Of a DNA stretch of 64,000 nt, positions 9,174 through 19,002 are shown one piece after another. The stretch comes from Pectobacterium colocasium (GTDB taxonomy: Bacteria > Pseudomonadota > Gammaproteobacteria > Enterobacterales > Enterobacteriaceae). The notes under the pieces are model-generated. The model saw only the letters and a program-made list of their open reading frames with translations, was not told the origin of the DNA and ran no database searches. Position 1 is the stretch's first letter. Each line of letters opens with the position of its first letter. The position numbers were made by a program, and so were the translations under genes. The DNA lies in assembly GCF_020181655.1 (NCBI RefSeq), contig NZ_CP084032.1:4402001-4466000 (forward strand). Direction: 5' to 3'.

Positions 9174-9611
9174 GTTATGCACCATCATAATGCAATGCCC
9201 CATCAAATAGCATAACAATGCACTATTTTGAACATACTCCCTTACAAAATGTCACTTTAATGCTTTACCGCAGGCCATATCTGCCTTATTTTGACTAAAA
9301 CAAAACTCATTAATAAGCAGACTATATGAATAAATAATCAATAATAGCTTACGTAAAACGTGGCCCGACTATTGCTTAGTTTTCTAATAGATTCGCGGCA
9401 CGACCTCTGAATCGTTCCTATCGAACCGATTTCATCGTCAAGCCATCGTGCTTTATCGAAATGAGTGCCTCATCGAATACGTACATATCGAAGGGTGATG
9501 CATCGCATCATGACGTATTTCTACTCTCGTTCCTGAACGGAGTATGTCGTCCTCTCATCACAAAAACAGTTCTGTTCAGCAGAACAATAAGTAAGCAGTT
9601 TGGAGTCACTT
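9174..9611. other. Intergenic region between cysG and the amino-acid ABC operon
   Basis: AT-rich stretch of about 440 bp with no convincing gene. The only clear structure is a 17-bp near-palindrome at 9569-9585 (GTTCTG-TTCAG-CAGAAC), 27 bp before the first ABC gene. It could be an operator or a small hairpin in the leader. The promoter of the ABC operon must lie here, but I cannot place its -35/-10 with confidence. Confidence 0.4.
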
Positions 9612-10328
9612 GTGGAAGACGTTACTTTCTGGCAGCTCATCAGTTTTGGTGAACATGGCTGGGGGAAATTATTACTGATTGGGGCAGGAATGACGATCGC
9701 ACTGGCGATCGGCGGCTTCCTGCTGGGGGCGGTGATCGGCACGATCGGTGCCTGGTCCAAAATTTGCGGCAACCACCCCGTGCGCTATCTGGCCGATGGC
9801 TACACCACCCTCATCCGTGGCGTCCCCGATCTCCTCATCATCTACCTGCTTTATTTCGGCGGAAGCTCTGCATTAACCCTGCTCGCCAAACTGTTTGGCA
9901 GCAATGAGTTCTTTGGCTTTCCTGGCTTCCTCGCAGGGGTAATCGCCGTCGGCATTTCCTCCGGCGCACAGCAGACGGAAGTCTACCGCGGCGCGTTTTA
10001 CGCCGTGTCCAAAGGGGAAATTGAAGCCGCCAAAGCCTGCGGTATGCCTACGATGCTACGCCTGCGCCGCATCATCGTGCCGCTTCTGCTACGCCATGCT
10101 ATTCCCGCGCTCGGCAACGTCTGGCAACTGGTGCTGAAAACCTCCGCGTTGGTTTCCGTTACCGGCGTCGCTGAACTATTGACGCAGGCGCAAACGGGTG
10201 CGGGTTCTACCGGCAAACCGTTTGATTTCTTCATGGCGGCCGCGCTGCTGTATCTGGCTATCTCAATCTGTTCCGGCTGGATTATGCGCCGTGCTGAGTC
10301 TCATTATTCCCGGGGTGTGAAACGCTGA
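9612..10328 (+). CDS. Polar amino-acid ABC transporter permease (HisQ/OccQ type)
   Basis: Inner-membrane subunit of a family-3 amino-acid importer, 238 residues from the GTG at 9612. That start has GGAG six bases upstream; the in-frame TTG at 9600 would add four residues but lacks a site. A typical HisQ/HisM pattern is seen: membrane segments near residues 20-45, TTLIRGVPDLLIIYLLYFG at about 70-90, and the EAA loop EAAKACGMPTMLRLRRIIVP at about 140-160. It abuts the second permease gene by one shared base. The closest types are histidine, arginine/ornithine and octopine/nopaline permeases; specificity is not readable. Confidence 0.93.
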   Translation: MEDVTFWQLISFGEHGWGKLLLIGAGMTIALAIGGFLLGAVIGTIGAWSKICGNHPVRYLADGYTTLIRGVPDLLIIYLLYFGGSSALTLLAKLFGSNEFFGFPGFLAGVIAVGISSGAQQTEVYRGAFYAVSKGEIEAAKACGMPTMLRLRRIIVPLLLRHAIPALGNVWQLVLKTSALVSVTGVAELLTQAQTGAGSTGKPFDFFMAAALLYLAISICSGWIMRRAESHYSRGVKR

Positions 10329-11062
10329 TGGATTTTCCTTTTCTGTACGAAACGTTTCTGGAGATTATTCCCGGTATCCCGTTAACCCTGCAACTGGCGG
10401 TCAGCTCGGTCTTTCTGGGCTTCTTTCTGGCACTGGGCTTGGCGTTGATGCAGCTATCATCCTTTGCCGTACTGCGCTCCATTGCCCGGACCTACGTGCT
10501 GTTTTTCCGCGGTACGCCGCTGCTGGTCCAGCTGTTCCTGATTTACTACGGGCTGGGGCAATTCACCTGGGTTCGGGAAAGTATGCTTTGGCCATTCCTG
10601 CGAGAACCGCACTGGTGCGCCCTGCTGTCGCTCAGCCTGTGTACCGGTGCCTATGCCAGTGAAATTATCCGTGGCGGGTTGCAGTCCGTTCCGGTTGGCC
10701 AGATCGAATCGGCACGCGCCTGCGGCATGCCGTCGTTCATGATTTTCAAGCGTATCGTTTTTCCGCTGGCAATTCGTCAGGCGCTCCCAGCTTACGGCAA
10801 CGAACTGATCTCGATGGTCAAATCGACCTCGCTGGCTTCCATCATCACGCTGATGGAAATCACTGGGATCGCGGCACGCCTCATCGCGGAAACCTACCGG
10901 GCGCTCGAAGTGTTCCTGGTTGCCGGTGCTATTTATCTGTTTATTAACCTTATTCTGACACGTTTACTGATGTGGACAGAATTTACGCTCACCCCTCATC
11001 TCCGTGCGCCGGGCGCGCAACCGGCAGCGAAAAAAATTAAGAAATTGGGAGATCTGCAATGA
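10328..11062 (+). CDS. Polar amino-acid ABC transporter permease (HisM/OccM type)
   Basis: Second membrane subunit of the importer, 244 residues. The motif [19 protein letters not shown] at about 57-75 and the EAA loop [20 protein letters not shown] at about 129-148 are diagnostic of HisM/GlnP permeases. The ATG at 10328 shares a base with the previous stop (TGATG junction), and the stop overlaps the ATPase ATG by 4 bp. The three genes are therefore translationally coupled. The C-terminus carries a short Lys-rich tail, usual for this group. Confidence 0.94.
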   Translation: MDFPFLYETFLEIIPGIPLTLQLAVSSVFLGFFLALGLALMQLSSFAVLRSIARTYVLFFRGTPLLVQLFLIYYGLGQFTWVRESMLWPFLREPHWCALLSLSLCTGAYASEIIRGGLQSVPVGQIESARACGMPSFMIFKRIVFPLAIRQALPAYGNELISMVKSTSLASIITLMEITGIAARLIAETYRALEVFLVAGAIYLFINLILTRLLMWTEFTLTPHLRAPGAQPAAKKIKKLGDLQ

Positions 11063-11823
11063 CGACACCCGCCATTAGCCTGCGCAACATTCATAAAAGC
11101 TTCGGCTCTCTGGACGTCCTGAAAGGGATTTCGATTGAAGCCAATCAGGGAGAAGTCATCTCAATTTTGGGATCGTCCGGTTCAGGTAAATCGACGCTGC
11201 TGCGCTGTAGCAACCTGCTTGAGCTTCCCGATCAGGGCGAGATTATCGTCGGCGGAGAAGCGATTGAAATGAAGCCGAACCGCAAAGGACAGAACCGCCC
11301 ATCAAACCTCAAACAGATCGACAGAATTCGTACCCAACTGGGCATGGTGTTCCAGAATTTTAACCTCTGGTCACACAAGACCGTGTTGGAAAACATCATC
11401 GAAGCGCCCGTGCACGTCTTAAAGCGCCCACAGGCGGAGTGCGTGGAACACGCCGAGCAGCTGTTAGAGAAAGTCGGCCTGGCGGATAAGCGTCACTACT
11501 ATCCCGCACATTTGTCCGGTGGTCAGCAGCAGCGCGCCGCAATTGCCCGCGCGCTCGCGATGGAACCGAAAGTGATGCTGTTTGATGAGCCGACCTCCGC
11601 GCTCGACCCAGAGCTGGTCGGCGAAGTACTGCGCGTCATGCGCACGCTGGCGGATGAAGGGATGACCATGCTGGTCGTGACTCACGAAATGGATTTTGCC
11701 CGCGAAGTCTCCAACCGCATCGTCTTCCTCCATCAGGGGGAAATTGAAGAACAGGGAACGCCGGAGCACGTTTTCACTGCCAGCCAGTCGGCTCGCTTCC
11801 GGCAATTTATTGCCAGTTGGTAA
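11059..11823 (+). CDS. Polar amino-acid ABC transporter ATPase (HisP type)
   Basis: Cytoplasmic ATPase energising the HisQM-type permease pair, 254 residues. Walker [14 protein letters not shown] is at about 35-47, the Q-loop [17 protein letters not shown] near 97, signature [15 protein letters not shown] at about 152-166, Walker [15 protein letters not shown], and the switch His in [11 protein letters not shown]. The roughly 20-residue insert before the Q-loop ([20 protein letters not shown]) is characteristic of HisP/OccP rather than GlnQ. The ATGA overlap with the upstream gene is seen. A long-range CCCCAC/GTGGGG inverted repeat lies in the 103-nt gap before the binding-protein gene and could stabilise mRNA ends. 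Confidence 0.95.
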   Translation: MTTPAISLRNIHKSFGSLDVLKGISIEANQGEVISILGSSGSGKSTLLRCSNLLELPDQGEIIVGGEAIEMKPNRKGQNRPSNLKQIDRIRTQLGMVFQNFNLWSHKTVLENIIEAPVHVLKRPQAECVEHAEQLLEKVGLADKRHYYPAHLSGGQQQRAAIARALAMEPKVMLFDEPTSALDPELVGEVLRVMRTLADEGMTMLVVTHEMDFAREVSNRIVFLHQGEIEEQGTPEHVFTASQSARFRQFIASW

Positions 11824-11926
11824 ACACTGCCCCACTGATTTCGTGCGTAGATTTCACCGATGTCGCGAGATGATGTGGGGGAATAAACAAAGCATAACTA
11901 TATAAAATACCGGGAGAAAAAATAAT

Positions 11927-12796
11927 ATGATCAAATCAAAACTCACACTGCTCGCCTGCTCGCTGTGTATGGCAGGAACGCTGGCTACCTCATTCACCGC
12001 CTCAGCGGAAGAGAAAAAATGGACGACCGTCCGTATCGCGACCGAAGGCGCTTACCACCCGTATAACTTCACCAAACCAGACGGTACGCTGGATGGCATG
12101 GAGATCGAGCTGTACAAAGTGCTGTGTAACAACATGCAGGTGAAATGCGAGATCATGGTTCAACCCTTCGCCAGTGCTATTCCTGCGCTGAACGCGGGTA
12201 AATATGACGCGATCATTGCGGGCATGTCTGCCACAGCAAAACGTCGTGAAGTGATCGATTTCAGCCAGCCGTACACGCAGGCAGGGCAGACTTTCGCCGT
12301 GCTGAAATCCAGCAAACTCGCTAAAGATTTCCCAGACGCGGGCGTGCGTTTCTCCATTGAGCCCGCCGATGAAGCGAAAGCACTGGCAGAGGTTGAGAAG
12401 CTGAAACCGCTGCTGGAAGGCAAAACTATTGGCGTACAGTCTGCTTCTATCGCCAGCGCCTTTTTGGATAAATATCTGAAAGGCGTGATGAAAGTACGCG
12501 AATATAAAACCACGCAAGAACACGATCTGGATCTGAAAGCAGGCCGTGTGGATCTGGTTATCGCTTCCGCGCCTTACCTGAAAAGCATTTCGGAAAAACC
12601 GGGCAATGCTGACATCGTGATGCCAGGGCCACAGTTCATCGGCGGTATTCTGGGCAGCGGTTCTTCCGTTGGCCTGCGTAAAAGCGATCCTGAGCTGAAA
12701 GCTATGTTCGACAAGGCAATCGATCAGGCTAAACAAGACGGTACCATCAGAAAGCTGAGCGAAAAATGGTTCGGCATGGACACCACGCCGCTCTAA
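11927..12796 (+). CDS. Polar amino-acid ABC transporter periplasmic binding protein (family 3)
   Basis: Periplasmic receptor of the importer, 289 residues with a Sec signal peptide (about 1-27, TASA then EEKK). The mature start WTTVRIATEGAYHPYNFTKPDGTLDGMEIEL is the HisJ/OccT/NocT pattern, and DAIIAGMSATAKRREVIDFSQPY is the family-3 signature. The ligand-binding Asp, Arg and aromatic positions fit basic or opine-like amino acids, but ligand assignment is inference. Its own ribosome site (GGGAGAAA) precedes the ATG. An 8-bp stem-loop follows at 12818-12847 (GCGTGTCA/TGACACGC). Confidence 0.94.
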   Translation: MIKSKLTLLACSLCMAGTLATSFTASAEEKKWTTVRIATEGAYHPYNFTKPDGTLDGMEIELYKVLCNNMQVKCEIMVQPFASAIPALNAGKYDAIIAGMSATAKRREVIDFSQPYTQAGQTFAVLKSSKLAKDFPDAGVRFSIEPADEAKALAEVEKLKPLLEGKTIGVQSASIASAFLDKYLKGVMKVREYKTTQEHDLDLKAGRVDLVIASAPYLKSISEKPGNADIVMPGPQFIGGILGSGSSVGLRKSDPELKAMFDKAIDQAKQDGTIRKLSEKWFGMDTTPL

Positions 12797-12890
12797 GCGT
12801 TACCCAATCGCTAAATCGCGTGTCATGGCTGACTGGCTGTGACACGCCCCTCGCCAATGCCATCAAAGAAATCAAACGAGCACACCACGC

Positions 12891-14348
12891 ATGAATGCAA
12901 CACACACTGAAGGAACGCTGCCGGCCGTTAATCGCCAGAACGTGGAAGAGATCTGCGATCTGATTGCCACCAAGCGACAGCAGTTCTGTACGCTGAGCGA
13001 CGGCATCTGGGACACGCCGGAGCTGAACTACGAAGAGCATCGTTCGGCGGCACAGCACGAAGCCATCCTGAAAGCAGAAGGCTTCCGCCTGACGAAAGGC
13101 ATCGCCGACATGCCGACCGCACTGCTGGGAGAATTCGGCGAAGGTCTGCCGATTATCGCCATTCTGGGTGAATACGATGCGCTGCCGGGCCTGAGCCAGC
13201 AGGCGAATGTCGCTGAGCCGAAACCGCTGGAAAACGGTGGCAATGGCCACGGTTGCGGGCACAATCTGCTCGGTACCGCAGCGCTACAGGCGGCAACGGC
13301 AGTGAAAGATTATCTGCAAAAGCACGCACTGGCCGGAACCGTACGCTTTTACGGCTGCCCTGCGGAAGAAGGCGGATCGTCCAAAGGCTTTATGGTCAAG
13401 AAAGGCGTTTTTAACGATGTCGATATCGCCCTCTGCTGGCACCCGGCGACCTTCACCGGCGTCAACAGCCCGGTATCGCTGGCCTGTAACGAACTGAATT
13501 TTTACTTCAAAGGTCGTGCGGCTCATGCCGCCAGCAGCCCACATCTGGGACGCAGCGCGCTGGATGCCGTGGAACTCATGAACGTTGGCGTGAACTACAT
13601 GCGCGAGCACATGCCGTCCTCCGCCCGCATCCACTATGCGATTACCGACAGCGGCGGCCACGCCCCGAACGTCGTTCAGGCCAACGCCACCGTGCGTTAC
13701 CTCGTACGGGCACGTCAGTTGCCGGAACTGCACCAGTTGGTCAAACGCGTGAAGAAAATTGCCGAAGGCGCAGCGCTGATGACGGAAACCGAAGTCAGCA
13801 GCGAAGTGATTAGCGGTGATGCCAATCTGCTGGCGAACCCGCCGCTGGAAGCGCGCATGCACGAACATCTGCTGGCGCTCGGCCCGATACCGTTCGATGA
13901 CGAAGACCGCAAAATGGCAGCGATGTTCCAGACCGCGCTGAGCGCCGAAGACATTGCCGAATCCTACGCGCGTTTCGGCGTTAAACCGCAGCCGGGTTTA
14001 ACGCTACACGACGGAATTTATCCGCTGTATAGCCCGAATGACGCCTTCATCGGCTCTACCGACGTGGGGACGGTCAGTTGGGTTGTGCCGACCGTGCAAA
14101 TTCGCAGTGCCACCTATGCCATCGGCACACCGGCGCATTCGTGGCAGTTGGTCGCACAGGGAAAAACCGGTGCGGCACACAAAGGCACGGAATACGCAGC
14201 AAAAGCGATGGCATCATTGGCTATCGACCTGCTGGTCACGCCCGAACTGATTGCACAGGCAAAAGCTGACCATCAGGAAAGATTGCAGCAGACACCGTTT
14301 GAGAACCCGATTCCAGACGACGTGTTTCCGCCTATCCCACGGGGATAA
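12891..14348 (+). CDS. M20-family amidohydrolase, AbgB-like
   Basis: Zinc-dependent aminoacylase/carboxypeptidase-type hydrolase resembling subunit B of p-aminobenzoyl-glutamate hydrolase (485 residues, AbgB is about 481). Metal and catalytic landmarks are GEYDALPGLSQQA (about 108-120), GHGCGHNLLGTAA (about 119-133) and CPAEEGGSSKGFMVKKGVF (about 158-176). The dimerisation-domain motif AAHAASSPHLGRSALDAVELM and the late HSWQLVAQGKTGAAHKG are also present. It follows the binding-protein gene by 94 nt. No abgA or abgT partner is beside it, so the likely role is deacylation of an N-acyl or amide-linked amino acid taken up by the adjacent importer. That role is inference. The ribosome site is weak. 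Confidence 0.85.
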   Translation: MNATHTEGTLPAVNRQNVEEICDLIATKRQQFCTLSDGIWDTPELNYEEHRSAAQHEAILKAEGFRLTKGIADMPTALLGEFGEGLPIIAILGEYDALPGLSQQANVAEPKPLENGGNGHGCGHNLLGTAALQAATAVKDYLQKHALAGTVRFYGCPAEEGGSSKGFMVKKGVFNDVDIALCWHPATFTGVNSPVSLACNELNFYFKGRAAHAASSPHLGRSALDAVELMNVGVNYMREHMPSSARIHYAITDSGGHAPNVVQANATVRYLVRARQLPELHQLVKRVKKIAEGAALMTETEVSSEVISGDANLLANPPLEARMHEHLLALGPIPFDDEDRKMAAMFQTALSAEDIAESYARFGVKPQPGLTLHDGIYPLYSPNDAFIGSTDVGTVSWVVPTVQIRSATYAIGTPAHSWQLVAQGKTGAAHKGTEYAAKAMASLAIDLLVTPELIAQAKADHQERLQQTPFENPIPDDVFPPIPRG

Positions 14349-14387
14349 AGTAGCGGATTCGAAGGGATAGATAAGTAGTAGCAGGAA

Positions 14388-14414
14388 ACCGTCAGGAGAG
14401 ATCCTCCTGACGGT
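14388..14414. terminator. Hairpin between the M20 gene and trpS (convergent)
   Basis: Perfect 11-bp stem ACCGTCAGGAG / CTCCTGACGGT with a 5-nt loop, lying between converging genes. T runs are short on both sides (TTTCC on the minus strand), so efficiency is uncertain. It most probably ends the trpS transcript and may act both ways. Confidence 0.6.
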
Positions 14415-14423
14415 AATTAAGAC

Positions 14424-15428
14424 TTACGGGCGGCCAACAAAACCGATAGCGTCGTAAACTTTCTTCAGCGTTTCCTGTGCGCGAGCGCTGGCTTTGTCAG
14501 CCCCTTCACGCATAATCTGTTGCAGGAAAGCCTCATCGTTACGGTAGCGATGATAACGTTCTTGCAGCTCAGACAGCATACCGGATACGGCATCCGCCAC
14601 CGCGCCTTTCAGGTGACCATACATCTGGCCGTTAAATTCCTGCTCCAGCTCAGGGATGGATTTTCCCGTCACGCCAGACAGAATATCCAACAGGTTGGAT
14701 ACCCCAGCTTTATTCGCCACGTCATAGCGAATGACTGGCGGCTCGTCGGAATCCGTCATCGCGCGTTTGATCTTCTTCACCACCGCTTTCGGATCTTCCA
14801 GCAGCCCGATAACGTTATTGCGGTTATCGTCAGACTTGGACATCTTTTTGGTCGGTTCCAGCAGCGACATCACACGCGCGCCCGATTTCGGAATGAACGG
14901 CTCTGGCACTTTGAAAATGTCGCCATACAGGCTGTTGAAGCGCTGACCGACGTCACGGCTCAGTTCCAAATGCTGCTTCTGATCTTCGCCCACTGGTACC
15001 TGATTCGTTTGGTACAACAGGATATCCGCCGCCATCAGCACCGGATAGCTAAACAGACCGGCGTTGATGTTCTCTTCGTAACGCGCAGATTTATCCTTGA
15101 ACTGGGTCATGCGGCTCAGTTCGCCGAAATACGCGTAGCAGTTCAGTATCCAGCTCAGTTGGCTGTGCTCAGGCACGTGCGACTGAACAAAAATGGTGCT
15201 CTTTTTCGGATCGATACCACAGGCCAGATACAGCGCCAGCGTATCCAGCGTCGCTTTTCTCAGCGCCTGCGGATCCTGACGTACCGTGATGGCATGCAAA
15301 TCCACAATACAATAGATGCAGTCGTAATCGTCCTGCATGTTGACCCACTGACGTAACGCCCCCATGTAGTTACCAATGGTCAATTCACCAGACGGCTGCG
15401 CACCGCTAAATACAATGGGCTTACTCAT
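14424..15428 (-). CDS. trpS: Tryptophanyl-tRNA synthetase
   Basis: Class I aminoacyl-tRNA synthetase charging tRNA-Trp, 334 residues as in E. coli. The HIGH-equivalent is in [17 protein letters not shown] (about 9-25) and the KMSKS loop is KKMSKSDDN (about 194-202). The Trp pocket region [33 protein letters not shown] is typical. The ATG overlaps the stop of gph by 4 bp. It is the last gene of the aroK-aroB-damX-dam-rpe-gph-trpS superoperon. Confidence 0.98.
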   Translation of the reverse strand: MSKPIVFSGAQPSGELTIGNYMGALRQWVNMQDDYDCIYCIVDLHAITVRQDPQALRKATLDTLALYLACGIDPKKSTIFVQSHVPEHSQLSWILNCYAYFGELSRMTQFKDKSARYEENINAGLFSYPVLMAADILLYQTNQVPVGEDQKQHLELSRDVGQRFNSLYGDIFKVPEPFIPKSGARVMSLLEPTKKMSKSDDNRNNVIGLLEDPKAVVKKIKRAMTDSDEPPVIRYDVANKAGVSNLLDILSGVTGKSIPELEQEFNGQMYGHLKGAVADAVSGMLSELQERYHRYRNDEAFLQQIMREGADKASARAQETLKKVYDAIGFVGRP

Positions 15429-16129
15429 ACTAAGGGTTCCTGATTGTGTGAAGAAGAATGCCCGATCAGGGGCAAAATATCGGCAAAACGATCCAGAACG
15501 ACATCCGGCTGACTCAGCTCGATCGCTTCACCATAGTTATAACCATACGTCATGCCAACACTGCGGCAACCCGCCGCCTGTGCCGCCTGAATATCATTGC
15601 GGGAATCGCCGATGAACAGGAGTTCGCTGGCACGCAGCCCCAGCTTACCGAGCACCAAATAGAGCGGCGCAGGATGCGGCTTTTTCACAATGACGTCATC
15701 GCCACCGATGATCAGCGAGAAATAGTCGCCAATCCCTAACCCAGCCAGCAACGGTGCAACGAACGGCGTGGGTTTATTGGTCACCACCGCCATCGGAATG
15801 CCCTGCTGCGCCAACTGCGCCAGCGTCTCTTTTACCTGCGGAAACAGCGTGCTGCCGCTATCCACTGTCTGCGCATAATAGACATCGAACCGCTCACGGG
15901 TTTCCTGCAAACGCGCCGCCGTTGGCTCAACGCCTGCCCAGCGCAGCGCGCGTTCCACCATCACGTCCGCACCGTTACCAATCCAGGTGGCGACACGGGC
16001 TTCGCCCGCCGCAGGTAACGACTGCGCCACTAACGCCTGATCGATCGCCGCTGCCAACCCCGGTGCGCTGTGAATCAGCGTACCATCCAAATCAAAAGCC
16101 AAGCCGCGAACTGCGGTTAATTCAGTCAT
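15425..16129 (-). CDS. gph: Phosphoglycolate phosphatase
   Basis: HAD-family phosphatase that removes 2-phosphoglycolate formed during repair of oxidative DNA ends. Motif I is [15 protein letters not shown] with both catalytic Asp. Motif II lies in [10 protein letters not shown], and motifs III/IV in [16 protein letters not shown] and [19 protein letters not shown] place the start at the ATG at 16129 (MTELTAVRG, 234 residues). It overlaps the rpe stop by 8 bp; the frame could open further upstream but would run inside rpe. The stop overlaps trpS by ATGA. Confidence 0.96.
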   Translation of the reverse strand: MTELTAVRGLAFDLDGTLIHSAPGLAAAIDQALVAQSLPAAGEARVATWIGNGADVMVERALRWAGVEPTAARLQETRERFDVYYAQTVDSGSTLFPQVKETLAQLAQQGIPMAVVTNKPTPFVAPLLAGLGIGDYFSLIIGGDDVIVKKPHPAPLYLVLGKLGLRASELLFIGDSRNDIQAAQAAGCRSVGMTYGYNYGEAIELSQPDVVLDRFADILPLIGHSSSHNQEPLV

Positions 16130-16799
16130 GTTTCGTCCTTGAAATTTCATTACGCATTTGATCAATGACGGCACGGTAATCTGGATGACCAAAAATAGCC
16201 GATCCCGCCACAAACATATCCGCGCCTGCTTCAGCAATCGCGCCGATATTCTCCACTTTTACACCGCCATCGACTTCCAGTCGAATGTCGTAACCGCTGT
16301 CGTCGATCAAGCGGCGAACCTGACGCAGCTTATCCAACGTGCTGGGAATAAAGGACTGGCCGCCAAATCCGGGGTTAACCGACATCAGCAGAATGATATC
16401 CAGCTTATCCATGACGTAATCGAGATAACTAAGCGGCGTCGCAGGGTTAAACACCAGCCCGGCTTTACAACCGTGATCTTTGATCAGCTGTAGTGAACGA
16501 TCGAGGTGATCGGTAGCTTCAGGATGAAAGGTAATGAAACTGGCTCCCGCGTTGGCGAAGTCGGGGATGATACGATCAACGGGTTTCACCATCAGATGAA
16601 CGTCAATCGGCGCGGTAATGCCGTAATCGCGCAGGGATTTCAGTACCAGCGGGCCAATCGTCAAATTTGGCACATAGTGGTTATCCATGACATCAAAATG
16701 GACCACATCCGCCCCGGCAGCCAATACATTAGCGGTATCTTCACCAAGACGGGCAAAATCAGCCGACAAAATGGACGGCGCGATTAAAAACGGTTTCAT
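16122..16799 (-). CDS. rpe: Ribulose-phosphate 3-epimerase
   Basis: Pentose-phosphate pathway enzyme interconverting ribulose-5-phosphate and xylulose-5-phosphate, 225 residues. TIM-barrel signatures are [21 protein letters not shown] at the start, [55 protein letters not shown] and [29 protein letters not shown], which supply the metal His/Asp ligands and the phosphate site. It lies 122 nt downstream of dam and overlaps gph by 8 bp. Confidence 0.98.
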   Translation of the reverse strand: MKPFLIAPSILSADFARLGEDTANVLAAGADVVHFDVMDNHYVPNLTIGPLVLKSLRDYGITAPIDVHLMVKPVDRIIPDFANAGASFITFHPEATDHLDRSLQLIKDHGCKAGLVFNPATPLSYLDYVMDKLDIILLMSVNPGFGGQSFIPSTLDKLRQVRRLIDDSGYDIRLEVDGGVKVENIGAIAEAGADMFVAGSAIFGHPDYRAVIDQMRNEISRTKHD

Positions 16800-16921
16800 T
16801 CATTTCTCCAAACGGTAAAGTCTGAATGCCTGCGGGTAACCTGTTCCCGGTTAATGACATCTTTCACGCCATTAACCGATTCACTGCGCTCTGCTTACCC
16901 CACCCTGTATATAAAACGGTA

Positions 16922-17734
16922 TCACCGATAGAGGGCTAATAACTCGTTTACTTTACTACGCCCTAAAATATTACGGCTAATTGTTCGACGCGCTTTAACC
17001 ACATACAGCACGGCTTCCTGATACCACTCACGGGTCAGCAACGTGTCATGATTGGAAATCAGTACCGGAATCTGGCTTTCTACCGATAAACGGCGCGCCA
17101 ATTGCGCCAAACTCTGCTGATCGGCACGGCTGAAATTATTGGTGTGATAGGCCGTAAAATTTGCGGTCGCAGACAGCGGCGCATAAGGCGGATCGCAATA
17201 AATAACCGATCCCTTTTCTGCTTTTTCCAGCGTGTCCTGATAGTGCTCACAGACAAAGGTGGCATTTTGCGCCTTAAAGGCGAACCAACGAATCTCTTCT
17301 TCAGGAAAATAGGGCTTCTTATAGCGCCCAAAAGGAACATTGAATTCCCCACGCATGTTGTAGCGGCACAGACCGTTATAGCAATGGCGATTCAAATAAA
17401 GAAACAGCAGCGCGCGCCGATAGGCGTCGCTGCAAAGGTTAAATTCATCACGCAGCAGATAAAACGCCTCAGAGGTGTTCATCTCTTCCGTAAACAGTGT
17501 ACGGGCGTCGAGAACAAACTCATCGGCATTCGATTTGACGATATTGTACAGGTTAATCAGGTCGCTATTAATATCGGCCAGTATGTAGCGATCGTATTCC
17601 GTATTCAGAAATACGGAACCCGCGCCGACAAAGGGCTCAATAAGACAGTCTCCTGCGGGTAAATAGCGACGAATCTCTTCTACCAGCGGATATTTACCAC
17701 CAGCCCATTTTAAAAAAGCGCGGTTCTTCTTCAT
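16922..17734 (-). CDS. dam: DNA adenine methylase (GATC)
   Basis: SAM-dependent N6-adenine methyltransferase acting at GATC, used for mismatch repair and replication timing. 270 residues. Motif I (FxGxG) is in LIEPFVGAGSVFLN (about 32-45) and motif IV is DPPYAPLS (about 181-188). The N-terminal FLKWAGGKYPLVEEI is the conserved Dam start. It sits between damX (79 nt) and rpe as in other enterobacteria. Confidence 0.98.
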   Translation of the reverse strand: MKKNRAFLKWAGGKYPLVEEIRRYLPAGDCLIEPFVGAGSVFLNTEYDRYILADINSDLINLYNIVKSNADEFVLDARTLFTEEMNTSEAFYLLRDEFNLCSDAYRRALLFLYLNRHCYNGLCRYNMRGEFNVPFGRYKKPYFPEEEIRWFAFKAQNATFVCEHYQDTLEKAEKGSVIYCDPPYAPLSATANFTAYHTNNFSRADQQSLAQLARRLSVESQIPVLISNHDTLLTREWYQEAVLYVVKARRTISRNILGRSKVNELLALYR

Positions 17735-17813
17735 GCCGTCGTTAGTTACTCATACGTTTCAGAGCCGCGGATTGTACTCTGTGTAAGACAGCACATCAGG
17801 GCTAAAATTGGTG

Positions 17814-18836
17814 TTACTTATTCAAGTCCTGCTTCACCTGGCGGATCGGCTTAACCCATGGTTTTTTCGCTTGAACTTCTGCGGGCAAAGTAGCAATCGC
17901 CTGTTTCGCTTCCGCAGAAGACGCATAGACTCCGGTCACTAACACATACCAGGATTTTCCGTCTCGTTTCGTTTCGTACACCCACGAATGGGTGAGGTTG
18001 TTCTGTTTCGCGTAGGCTTTCAGCGTGTCGGCACGTGAAGCACTGCTCAGTTGTAACGTAAAGTGGCTGGCAGGCGCATTCTGTACGGAGACGTTCTGCC
18101 CAGCTGCCGCAGGAGCCGCTTTGGCATTAGCGGCTGGCTTGCTTGCGCTTGCGACTGGCGCTTTTGGCGCGCTGTTCGCTGCTGGCTTGGCACCATTCAC
18201 ATGTGCAGGCGTCGTATTGTGCGTATTTTTAGCGGATGAAGCCGCTGGCGCTTTCCCCGTCGTCGCGACTGTCGCAGGCGCTGTCGGCAGCGTCGAGTTT
18301 CCCGTCGCCCCCTGAGAGAATTCGCTCACACGCCCTTGCTGTTGCGACAGCGCATCGGTGATATTGCCTGGCAGCTCGATACGCTGCTGGCCTGCCACTG
18401 GCTGCTGAACCTGCGCATCCGTCGGTGTACCGGAAATTGGCGGAGCGCTTAGTGTCTGAGGCGACGTCGGCATCTGAGAAGACGGCTGCCCTGACTGTTG
18501 GCCATGGCTGGCATCAGCGGAAACTGCCGCCGGGCTTTCTCCCTGTGAGGAAGGCGGTGCGCTCTGCGTCATGGAGGACGAGGAAGAGAGATCGATATTT
18601 CTCTCGCCGCTCGCTTGATTCTGCGTCTGTGACGTTTGTGGCTGAGAAGGTGCCTGCAAAGCAGAACCGATACCCACGATCAGCAATACCAGTACTACAA
18701 TCCCGATACCAATCATCAGGTGCTGTCTGGAAAGTGCGATTTTAGGTACCGCGAAGTTGCTGCTTTTTTGCTGACGAGTAGGTCGACGGTCACTGGTATC
18801 AGGCTTCAGCTCATCTTCCGGCTTGAACTCATCCAT
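17814..18836 (-). CDS. damX: Cell-division protein DamX (SPOR domain)
   Basis: Bitopic inner-membrane division protein that binds septal peptidoglycan. 340 residues, shorter than the roughly 428 of E. coli. One membrane segment is at about 34-56 (LMIGIGIVVLVLLIVGIGSAL). A long low-complexity Ser/Pro/Gln/Ala periplasmic linker follows, then a C-terminal SPOR domain (about 256-330: FTLQLSSASRADTLKAYAKQN through KKPWVKPI). The size difference from E. coli falls in the linker. It lies between aroB (166 nt) and dam. Confidence 0.95.
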   Translation of the reverse strand: MDEFKPEDELKPDTSDRRPTRQQKSSNFAVPKIALSRQHLMIGIGIVVLVLLIVGIGSALQAPSQPQTSQTQNQASGERNIDLSSSSSMTQSAPPSSQGESPAAVSADASHGQQSGQPSSQMPTSPQTLSAPPISGTPTDAQVQQPVAGQQRIELPGNITDALSQQQGRVSEFSQGATGNSTLPTAPATVATTGKAPAASSAKNTHNTTPAHVNGAKPAANSAPKAPVASASKPAANAKAAPAAAGQNVSVQNAPASHFTLQLSSASRADTLKAYAKQNNLTHSWVYETKRDGKSWYVLVTGVYASSAEAKQAIATLPAEVQAKKPWVKPIRQVKQDLNK

Positions 18837-19002
18837 TTAACATCTCCCCACTAAAAAACTCGAATCCGCCGCGCAGTCACCGGGGCGAATCATTGAATCG
18901 TAACGCATTGTATTTTATTAACCATAACCCATCAGGGCGTGTCTGTCGTTAATACTTATCTTTCATAACTGCCAGTCTTTCATCACCCGATAGCATGACG
19001 CA

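Noticed and set aside
14520..15356. 278-codon plus-strand frame opposite trpS
   Set aside because: trpS is complete and unambiguous on the other strand; the antisense protein has no recognisable domain and unnatural Gln/His/Arg composition.
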